Source of the DNA: JBJXHG01 sp046160865
GTDB taxonomy: Bacteria > Planctomycetota > UBA1135 > GCA-002686595
Length of the DNA: 64,000 nt
NCBI GenBank assembly: GCA_046160865.1
Contig: JBJXHG010000191.1
Location: 13,855-77,854, forward strand
Direction of reading: 5' to 3'
Position numbers and translations under genes: made by a program. Positions 57,804 to 64,000 of the stretch are shown here, piece by piece (position 1 is the stretch's first letter; each line of letters begins with the position of its first letter). The notes under the pieces are model-generated. The model was not told where the DNA came from. It saw only the letters and a program-made list of their open reading frames with translations, and did not search any database.

Positions 57804-59090
57804 ATGTCGCAGATCGAGCCGAGAACGCTCAAGGGGTTCCGGGACTACCTCCCCGAGCAGATGATCCCGCGCGAGGCGCTCGTCGACACGGCACGGCGCG
57901 TCTACCGCTCCTACGGCTTCCTCCCGATCGACACGCCGGCGCTTGAGTACGAGGAGATCCTGACCGGCAAGGGCGGCGCGGAGACGGACAAGCAGCTCTA
58001 CCGCTTCGTTGATCACGGTGGCCGTCAGGTCGCACTCCGTTTCGATCTCACGGTGCCTCTCGCCCGTTTCGTCGCTCAGCACTCCGCCAAGCTCGGTCTC
58101 CCGTTCAAGCGGTACCACATCGCCACGGTGTGGCGCGGCGAGAACACTCAGCGCGGCCGCTACCGCGAATTCATGCAGTGCGATTTCGACACAATCGGCA
58201 CGGAGAGCATCGTGGCGGACATCGAGTCGGTGCTCGTGATTCACGACGTCATGCGTGCTCTCGGATTCGAAAGATTCACAATTCGGATCAACGATCGGAG
58301 GTTCCTGACAGGCGTCCTAGAGGGCTTCGACTTCTCAGAACGACACCCCGACATCCTTCGAGTGCTGGACAAGCGAGACAAGATTGGAGTCGACGCGGTC
58401 GTGACGGAGCTTGGCACTCTAGGCTTCGATCAGGGCAGAATGCGTGCGCTGATCAGGTATCTTGACGATGAGGCTCGGAATCCGCACATCGATCCCGTGC
58501 ATCGTCCGCTGTCGCAAGTGCGCGAGGCCGTTCTCGCGGCGGGCGTCGCTCCCGAACGCATTCAATTCGACACCTCGATTGCTCGCGGCCTTGATTACTA
58601 CACCGGCATCGTCTTCGAGACGCGCCTCGACGACCTCCCCGGCATCGGCAGCGTCTGCTCCGGCGGCCGGTACGACGACCTCGCGCAGCTCTACACGAAG
58701 GAGCGCCTGCCCGGCGTCGGCGCTTCGCTCGGCCTCGACCGTCTCCTCGCGGCGATGGAGGAGCTGAAGCTCCTCGAGAAGCGCAGCGCGACCGCGCCGG
58801 TCTTCCTGCCGTACTTCGACGCGGGTCACTTGGCCGACTACCTCCGTCTCGCCGCGCGCCTGCGCGCCGCCGGCCTGGGCGTCGAGCTCTATCCCGAGCC
58901 GAAGAAGCTCGGCGCGCAGCTCAAGTACGCCGACCGCCGCGGCTTCCGCTTCGCGCTCGTCCTAGGCGACGACGAGTGGAAGAGCGGCAACGGGCAGGTC
59001 AAGGACCTCGTCCAGGGCTCGACGCGCAGCGTGAAGATCGAGGACGCCTCCGGCGCCCTGCACGCCGAGCTCCTGGCCGCTCTGCGCTGA
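57804..59090 (+). CDS. hisS: histidyl-tRNA synthetase
   Basis: Class II aminoacyl-tRNA synthetase charging tRNA-His, 428 residues. Motif 1 region (GFRDYLPEQMIPREALVDTA, YGFLPIDTPALEY), motif 2 (RYHIATVWRGENTQRGRYRE with FMQCDFDTIG), histidine A motifs (SIARGLDYYTGIVFE) and motif 3 (GVGASLGLDRLLAAM). An anticodon-binding domain closes the protein (AARLRAAGLGVELYPEPKK, FALVLGDDEWKSG). The upstream frame extends without homology, so ATG 57804 is the start. A part of the gene between about 58010 and 58580 uses many T-ending or A-ending codons such as AGA, ACA, CTA and ATT, unlike the rest. Confidence 0.96.
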   Translation: MSQIEPRTLKGFRDYLPEQMIPREALVDTARRVYRSYGFLPIDTPALEYEEILTGKGGAETDKQLYRFVDHGGRQVALRFDLTVPLARFVAQHSAKLGLPFKRYHIATVWRGENTQRGRYREFMQCDFDTIGTESIVADIESVLVIHDVMRALGFERFTIRINDRRFLTGVLEGFDFSERHPDILRVLDKRDKIGVDAVVTELGTLGFDQGRMRALIRYLDDEARNPHIDPVHRPLSQVREAVLAAGVAPERIQFDTSIARGLDYYTGIVFETRLDDLPGIGSVCSGGRYDDLAQLYTKERLPGVGASLGLDRLLAAMEELKLLEKRSATAPVFLPYFDAGHLADYLRLAARLRAAGLGVELYPEPKKLGAQLKYADRRGFRFALVLGDDEWKSGNGQVKDLVQGSTRSVKIEDASGALHAELLAALR

Positions 59091-60458
59091 TCACTTCGGA
59101 GGGGACGGCTCCGGCGTCTCCGAGCCGATGTAGCCGAGGCCCTTGAAGCGCTCGACGAAGTTCCTGTTCATCGCCTCGGGCGTCTGGACGCGGGACGGAG
59201 CGCGGAAGTCCTCGTCGTGCGTCGCGACCGGCTCGAGATAGACGTTCCTTCTCGCTTCGCCGGCGAGCAGTGCCTCGATGCCCATCTCCGACATCTCGCG
59301 CGAGCGCGGGATCCCGAGCAGCGCGAGGATCGTCGGCGTCATCGCGAGCACGTGGCCGAGCGGCTGCGGGTCGGCGCCGGCGAGGAAGGCTCGCACGTCG
59401 CCGCTCCGCGCGATTCCCGGCCCCGCCGCGACGATCACTCCCGGCGGAGCGTCGAGGTGGTGGCCGGAGAGGAAGCGTTCGCCGGGCGCGTCGGTCGAGA
59501 ACGCGTGCATGCCGTGATCCGAGCAGACGATCACGGCCACGTCCGGACCCGCCGCCTCGACGAGCGCGCCGAGCATCTCGTCGATCCATTCGTAGTAGTT
59601 CGGGATCGCGCGGGCGAGCGCCTCGGTCACCTTCACTTCCGGCGCGCCGGGCCAGCGGAAGGCCGCGGGCTCGTAGTAGCGCCAGAACCGGTGCCCGACG
59701 ACGTCGGGGCCGCCGAGGTAGATCATCGCGAGATCGGCCGGACGCTCGCGCAGCATCGTCCGCGCGATCTCGAAGTACGTCGCGTCCGACTGGATCGACC
59801 AGAGCGTCTCCTGGACCAGTCGGCGCTCGACCGGGGCGCGCGCCGACGGATCGAGATCGCGGAAGACCTCCTCGCTCGCAAGGCGCTCGACCTCCTCCCG
59901 CGATCCGGCACGCTCGGCGATCTCCATGATCACGGCAGTCCTCTCCTCGGGATGAACCTGTCCGGGCTCGCCGGGGAGCAGCGCCGGCTTCCAGTTCGCG
60001 TCGAGGAGCGCCGACGAGGACGTGCCGCTGACCATCGTTCCGCGGATCGCCTCCGCCGGCCACGTGATCCACCACCCGAAGACGCTGGACTCGAGCCCGT
60101 GCCGGTCCGCGATGTTCCACAAGGCCCGTCCGCGCCGCTGCGCCGAGCTGTACTGGTGCAGGTCCGCGTCGGTGAAGCCGAGGATCCCGTGCTCCTCCGG
60201 CGTCCGCCCGGTCGCGATCGTCGTCCACAGGATCGGCGAGAGCGTCGGCTGCATCGTCGCCAGGCGCCCGAAAGCCCCGCGGTCCATCAGCGAGCGCAGG
60301 TTGGGACACTTGCCCTGCGCGAGGAGCGGCCGCAGCACGCTCCACTCGACGCCGTCGATTCCGACGAGGAGCACGCGCGCGGCGGGACGCGCCTTCGGCT
60401 CGCCGGAGCACGCCGCCACGAGAAGCACGGCGAAGAGAGTAGGGACGAGATTGCGCAT
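59091..60458 (-). CDS. alkaline-phosphatase-superfamily phosphodiesterase lipoprotein
   Basis: Predicted lipoprotein of 455 residues (LLVAACSG lipobox) of the nucleotide pyrophosphatase/phosphodiesterase type. Metal and catalytic motifs: VLLVGIDGVEWSVL, CPNLRSLMDRGAF, PTLSPILWTTIATG with nucleophile Thr, GGPDVVGHRFW, VIVCSDHGMHAF and FLSGHHLDAPPG. Start ATG 60458 opens the lipoprotein signal; a GTG 12 bases upstream at 60470 is possible but next to the TAGGAT box. Substrate is not predictable. The gene follows the GT39-TPR gene with 7-19 bases between, and may act in the same envelope process. Confidence 0.82.
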   Translation of the reverse strand: MRNLVPTLFAVLLVAACSGEPKARPAARVLLVGIDGVEWSVLRPLLAQGKCPNLRSLMDRGAFGRLATMQPTLSPILWTTIATGRTPEEHGILGFTDADLHQYSSAQRRGRALWNIADRHGLESSVFGWWITWPAEAIRGTMVSGTSSSALLDANWKPALLPGEPGQVHPEERTAVIMEIAERAGSREEVERLASEEVFRDLDPSARAPVERRLVQETLWSIQSDATYFEIARTMLRERPADLAMIYLGGPDVVGHRFWRYYEPAAFRWPGAPEVKVTEALARAIPNYYEWIDEMLGALVEAAGPDVAVIVCSDHGMHAFSTDAPGERFLSGHHLDAPPGVIVAAGPGIARSGDVRAFLAGADPQPLGHVLAMTPTILALLGIPRSREMSEMGIEALLAGEARRNVYLEPVATHDEDFRAPSRVQTPEAMNRNFVERFKGLGYIGSETPEPSPPK

Positions 60459-60477
60459 CCTCGGTCGCACGATCCTA

Positions 60478-62400
60478 TCACTGGTCCTGCAACGGCTTCG
60501 CGGTGCTCGTCATCTCGTCGAGAAGCCGCCGCGTGCGTTCGAGCCTCGGATCGAGGTGCAGGGCTTCGCGCAGCTCGTCTTCGCCCTCGCCCACTCGTCC
60601 GCGTCCGATCAGCACGACCCCGAGGTTGTGGTGCGCTTCCGCGTACGCGGCGTTCTTCTCGATCGCCGCTCGGTGCATCGCGATCGCCTCTTCGGGCCTC
60701 GAGGTCGCGTGAAGGACGTTCCCCAGGCCCGAGAGGGCCTCCCAGTCGTTCGGATCGAGCGCGAGCGCCGCGCGGAACTCGCGTTCGGCGTCCGCGAACC
60801 TCCTCGACTCCGCCAGCGCGACGGCGAAGCTCCGGTGCGCGTAGGCGCTCTCCGGCTGCTCGCGCACGATCTCCTCGAGCATCTCTAGCGCGTCCAGTGA
60901 GCGCCCGAGGCGGCGCAGGACGTCCGCCAGCGCAGGCGCAGCATTCCCGCCGGCGAGCGCCGAACGGAACCGCCGCTCCGCCTCCTCGAGCCGATCGAGC
61001 TCCACCAACGCGGATCCGACGAGCATCTCGTGCTGCGCGCGCAACGGCCCTTTCTCGTCGAAGCCCGTGCGCGCATTCCACGTGCCCGAGGCGATCGCCA
61101 GACCCCAGACGACCGCGCGCACGAATCGCGGACCGCGCTCGCGAGGAGAGAAGAGCTGGGCGATCGAGACCCCGGCGAGCGCGGCGAGGATCGGCACGGC
61201 CGGGATCCGGTAGCGCGGCGAGTACCAGAAGACGACCACCGTGAGGAGCGGCGCGAGGACGAGGACGGCTTCGGGGAAGGCGCGGCGCGGATCCCGGAGT
61301 AGGAATCCGAGCACGAGGAGCGCCGGGAGGACGATCCAGGATGTCTCGATCGGAGCGAGCGCGAGCCGCGAGGCCATCCCGTCCTCCACCTCGAGCGCCG
61401 GGACGTAGATGTCCCCGTAGTTCCTGCCCGTGAGGAAGTACCGGAGCTTGCGCCCCGCGAGCCGCAGGGCGGTGCCCGGATCGTCGCGCCAGACGTCGAG
61501 CCCCTTGGCGAAGTAGTGCGCGCTCGTCGCGCCCCAGCTTCCGTCCGTGTCGCTTCGCGCCAGCGCCCGCGCGTCGGCGTTCTGCTGCAGCCGGTTCGAG
61601 GCGATGCCCTCGATCCCGTGGTACGTGCCCTGCGCGCCCGGCGAATTACCGTGGAAGAAGGTGACGCCTCCCTGGGCGCTGATCGGGATGAGCTCCCCGC
61701 ACGCGAGCCAGTTGTGCAGCGTCGCCGGGGCGATCGTGATCGCGGCGGCGGCGACGACGAGACCGGCGCGACGGAGTCCCTCGCGCTTCCACCCGGCGAC
61801 CCAGGCCGTCCAGAGCGCGATCAGCGGCATCGCGGCGATCATCGTCGGATTCGCGAGAGCACACAGGCCCGCGACGACGCCCACGCCGATCGAGCTGCCG
61901 ATGCTCGGCCGCTCGCGCGCGGCGCTCATGCGGGCCCAGAGGAGCACGACGAGGAAGAGCTGCAGCGTGCAGCTCAAGATGCGCGAGGTGTAGTACGCCG
62001 GCTCCAGCAGCGCGAGGTAGATCGCCGCGCCGGCGAGCCCCGCAGCGAAGCCGAAGCGACCGTCGACGGCGCGAAACAGGAGTCCCGCCGTCGCGACGTG
62101 CAACGCCGCCTGGAGGACGAAGACCGCCGCGAGCCCGCAGCCGAGCGCGCGCAGGATCCCGAGGGCGTAGGGATACAGCGGCGCGGAGAGGAACGGCGTC
62201 GAGCCCACGAGCCGCCCGCTCGCGACGTCGCCGGCCCACTGCCAGTACACGAGCGCGTCGTTGACCGGCACGAGCGCGAGGGGATCCGCGGCGAGCTGCT
62301 GCGAGACGATCAACGCCTGCGACACGATGCCGGCGACGAGCAGCGCCGCCAGCGCGATCCCGCGGTGTCCCCGGCCGGTCGGAAGAGTTGCGGCGGGCAC
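60478..62400 (-). CDS. GT39-like membrane glycosyltransferase with C-terminal TPR domain
   Basis: Protein of 640 residues from GTG 62400. About the first 400 residues are multi-pass membrane with features of ArnT/PMT-like (GT-C) transferases: LVPVNDALVYWQWA, PFLSAPLYPYALGIL, LCALANPTMIAAMPL and WYSPRYRIPAVPILAALAG. From about residue 430 follow TPR repeats (MLVGSALVELDRLEEAERRF, ALEMLEEIVREQPESA, SFAVALAESRRFADAEREF, NDWEALSGLGNVLHA, AHHNLGVVLIGRGRVGEG). It may glycosylate exported proteins or lipids with the TPR part binding partners. A TAGGTT hexamer ends 6 bases before GTG, and the divergent sulfatase-like gene shares the 25-bp spacer. Confidence 0.75.
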   Translation of the reverse strand: MPAATLPTGRGHRGIALAALLVAGIVSQALIVSQQLAADPLALVPVNDALVYWQWAGDVASGRLVGSTPFLSAPLYPYALGILRALGCGLAAVFVLQAALHVATAGLLFRAVDGRFGFAAGLAGAAIYLALLEPAYYTSRILSCTLQLFLVVLLWARMSAARERPSIGSSIGVGVVAGLCALANPTMIAAMPLIALWTAWVAGWKREGLRRAGLVVAAAAITIAPATLHNWLACGELIPISAQGGVTFFHGNSPGAQGTYHGIEGIASNRLQQNADARALARSDTDGSWGATSAHYFAKGLDVWRDDPGTALRLAGRKLRYFLTGRNYGDIYVPALEVEDGMASRLALAPIETSWIVLPALLVLGFLLRDPRRAFPEAVLVLAPLLTVVVFWYSPRYRIPAVPILAALAGVSIAQLFSPRERGPRFVRAVVWGLAIASGTWNARTGFDEKGPLRAQHEMLVGSALVELDRLEEAERRFRSALAGGNAAPALADVLRRLGRSLDALEMLEEIVREQPESAYAHRSFAVALAESRRFADAEREFRAALALDPNDWEALSGLGNVLHATSRPEEAIAMHRAAIEKNAAYAEAHHNLGVVLIGRGRVGEGEDELREALHLDPRLERTRRLLDEMTSTAKPLQDQ

Positions 62401-62406
62401 GATCTC

Positions 62407-62412
62407 AACCTA
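62407..62412 (-). promoter_or_regulatory. candidate -10 hexamer (TAGGTT) before GT39-TPR gene
   Basis: On the minus strand GCTAGGTT ends 6 bases before GTG 62400. The hexamer shares its TA dinucleotide with the plus-strand TAGCCT, so both directions could start from one symmetrical site. Confidence 0.45.
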
Positions 62413-62416
62413 GCCT
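62411..62416 (+). promoter_or_regulatory. candidate -10 hexamer (TAGCCT) before sulfatase-like gene
   Basis: CCTAGCCT ends 9 bases before ATG 62426. It overlaps by two bases the TAGGTT box that faces the other way. Confidence 0.4.
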
Positions 62417-62425
62417 CGATCGGGG

Positions 62426-63868
62426 ATGCGGACCACTTCGAGGAGGGGACTCGTGCTCCTGGCGCTCGGACTGGCCGCCGGCTGCGGAGGCGGATCGGAG
62501 CAGCCCAACGTCGTCCTGATCTCGGTCGACATGCTGCGCCCCGACCACCTCTCGTGCTACGGCTACGGAAGGCCGACGAGCCCGAACATCGACCGCCTGG
62601 CCAACGAGGGAGTGCGCTACGAAAACCACTTCGCGAGCTCGCCGTGGACGCTGCCCTCGCACGCCTCGATCTTCACCTCGCTCCCCGACTCGCTGCACGG
62701 ATGCACGGACACGGACCGCGCGCTCGCGCCTTCGGCGCTGACGCTCGCCGAGCGTTTCGCTTCCGCGGGCTATGCGACCGCCGGGTTTTTCGCGGGGCCG
62801 TACCTGCACCCGGCTTTCGGGCTCGGCCAGGGATTCGAGACCTACGAGGACTGCGCCGCCTACGCCGCGAAGCTGGCCGCGCGTCCGCCCTCGGAATGGG
62901 CGATGGACGAAGGCGTGATGCGCGAGTCGCACGAGGACGTCACGAACGAGCGGGTCCACGCCGCGGTGACGCGTTGGATGTCCGGGCGGCCGGAGAAGCC
63001 GTTCTTCCTCTTCATCCACCTCTGGGACGTCCACTTCGATTTCGTGCCGCCGCCGCCGTACGACAAGGCCTTCGACCCCGACTACAAGGGCTGGGTCGAC
63101 GGGAGGAACTTCTTCTTCGACCCGCGCTACGGACCGGAAATGGACGCGAGGGATCTCGAGCACCTGCTCGCGCTCTACGACGGCGAGATCGCGTGGACGG
63201 ACTCGATCGTCGGGCGGATCCGCGGCGAGCTCGAGAAGGCGGGGATCCTCGAGGACACGGTCTTCGCCCTGACCTCCGACCACGGCACCGAGTTCTTCGA
63301 GCACGGCCGTAAGGGTCACCGGCAGACGCTCTACGACGAGGTGATCCGGACGCCGCTGATCATCCGCTTCCCGCCCAAGCTCCCAGCCGCCCGGCGCGTG
63401 TCCGGCCTGACGCGCGGCCTCGACGTCGGACCGACGCTCCTCGAACTCGCCGGCCTGCCCGCGCCGAACGACGTCCTCGGGCGCAGCCTCGTGCCGCTCG
63501 CCCATAGCCCGGAAGCGCCGCCGGTCGGCCGCGCCGTGAGCGAGCTCTTCAGCGCCGGCAACAACGTCCGGGCCGTGCGAACCCGGCGTTGGAAGCTCTT
63601 CGACTGGATCGGGACGCCGAACCACGTCTACTTCGACCTGGAGCAGGACCCAGCCGAGCGCTCGCCGCGCCTGGACTTCGAGAGCGAGCTCGGGAAGAAG
63701 GCCGTCGACGGCTACGAGGCCGAGATCGAAGGGATGAACGCCTTCATGGCGCGGCACCCCGTGCCGGTGAGCTCGGGCTCGAAGAGCTCGAGCCCTCCGC
63801 CGGAAGTCATGGAGCGACTCAAGACGCAGGGCTACGTCGGCGGCGAGTCCAGGCCCGACCCGAAGTAG
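62426..63868 (+). CDS. sulfatase-superfamily lipoprotein with Thr at the formylglycine position
   Basis: Lipoprotein of 480 residues (LALGLAAGC, Cys near 20) of the sulfatase branch of the alkaline phosphatase superfamily. Metal and active-site motifs: VVLISVDMLRPDHLSCYGYG, PWTLPSHASIFT, LTSDHGTEFFEHG and KGHRQTLYDEVIRTPLI. The position that is Cys or Ser in C/S-x-P-S-R sulfatases is Thr near 75 (T-L-P-S-H), so no formylglycine can form; the phosphotransferases of the LtaS kind also use Thr. It may therefore be a phospho-hydrolase or transferase on lipid or glycan. C-terminus has a Ser/Pro linker and GYVGGE. Confidence 0.85.
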   Translation: MRTTSRRGLVLLALGLAAGCGGGSEQPNVVLISVDMLRPDHLSCYGYGRPTSPNIDRLANEGVRYENHFASSPWTLPSHASIFTSLPDSLHGCTDTDRALAPSALTLAERFASAGYATAGFFAGPYLHPAFGLGQGFETYEDCAAYAAKLAARPPSEWAMDEGVMRESHEDVTNERVHAAVTRWMSGRPEKPFFLFIHLWDVHFDFVPPPPYDKAFDPDYKGWVDGRNFFFDPRYGPEMDARDLEHLLALYDGEIAWTDSIVGRIRGELEKAGILEDTVFALTSDHGTEFFEHGRKGHRQTLYDEVIRTPLIIRFPPKLPAARRVSGLTRGLDVGPTLLELAGLPAPNDVLGRSLVPLAHSPEAPPVGRAVSELFSAGNNVRAVRTRRWKLFDWIGTPNHVYFDLEQDPAERSPRLDFESELGKKAVDGYEAEIEGMNAFMARHPVPVSSGSKSSSPPPEVMERLKTQGYVGGESRPDPK

Positions 63869-63926
63869 CCGTCAGGGAATCTGGCCCCCTCCGCTGTTCT
63901 CCAGCCGTCTCGCCGCTGACGGTTTT
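63868..63926 (+). terminator. candidate terminator after sulfatase-like gene
   Basis: CCGTCAG (63868-63874) and CTGACGG (63915-63921) can pair, followed directly by TTTTT. The loop is about 40 nt and GC-rich, so it could fold further. Position after the stop codon supports a terminator. Confidence 0.4.
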
Positions 63927-64000
63927 TCGGCCTTTCTCCAGCTACCGCCGCGAGGTGCGTCGGTCCCACGGGTGAACGACCACCCCCGGCCTCGCCCGGG

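Noticed and set aside
1..64000. tRNA, rRNA or CRISPR loci
   Set aside because: No T-loop-like GGTTCGAATCC pattern with an acceptor stem and no regularly spaced identical repeats were seen by eye. A tRNAscan or CRISPR finder run could still reveal a missed one.

Overview
The window is high-GC DNA (by eye about two thirds G+C or more) from a bacterium that is very probably a member of the Planctomycetota or a close PVC relative. The best lineage marker is the small basic protein at 30422..30727, whose first ~54 residues match a family known from Planctomycetes, Verrucomicrobia and Chlamydiae. An ECF sigma factor next to a zinc-ribbon Ser/Thr kinase, tandem secretin-like lipoproteins, two FG-GAP/UnbV (CRTAC1-type) proteins, many TPR lipoproteins and sulfatase-superfamily lipoproteins all fit. 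The codon pattern of coding frames is clear throughout and genes are packed tightly, often with 1-8 bp start/stop overlaps.

Layout. (A) 1-5051: a complete Opp/Dpp-type ABC importer operon (binding protein cut by the window edge, two permeases, two ATPases), convergent with a HAD hydrolase. (B) 5877-11795: a decayed trypsin-like gene remnant, a hairpin terminator, and two tandem TPR-secretin lipoproteins on the minus strand. (C) 11796-12850: about 1 kb with no gene I can support. (D) 12851-16679: ECF sigma factor and a Ser/Thr kinase with an Ig-like region and a C-terminal DnaJ-type cysteine-rich domain. (E) 16740-34296: mostly accessory envelope and secreted proteins (TPR lipoproteins, an alpha/beta hydrolase, a lipid-anchored HlyD-like adaptor with a cyclase-repeat protein, a CRTAC1 protein with a TPR partner, a beta-helix-like secreted protein, MsrB-MsrA) mixed with UDG4, the small basic protein and QueE. 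A 224-nt palindromic element lies at 18994-19217. (F) 34422-46798: a long minus-strand run of core genes (CorC-like, recO, BamD-like, LptE-like, ftsH, folP, glmM, tsaB) ending in an algI/algX-like O-acetylation pair. (G) 47015-63868: ECF sigma factor, GT2-methyltransferase fusion, UnbV/UnbU pair, histidine degradation genes (hutI, glutamate formimidoyltransferase), two tandem degenerate metallopeptidase-like proteins with cysteine-rich N-termini, a thioredoxin/HEAT protein, hisS, two alkaline-phosphatase-superfamily lipoproteins and a GT39-TPR membrane protein.

The most interesting signals are: (1) TANNNT hexamers placed 6-10 nt before the start codon of several transcription-unit-first genes, suggesting leaderless mRNAs, with two such hexamers overlapping back to back between the divergent genes at 62400 and 62426; (2) DnaJ-like CxxCxGxG modules on predicted exported proteins (the kinase and the two pseudo-peptidases); (3) the isolated palindromic element; (4) enzyme homologues with altered catalytic residues (AlgX-like GTH instead of DTH, sulfatase with Thr at the formylglycine position, peptidase-like HxxxH without Glu). 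All functions are by motif reading; no database search was possible.
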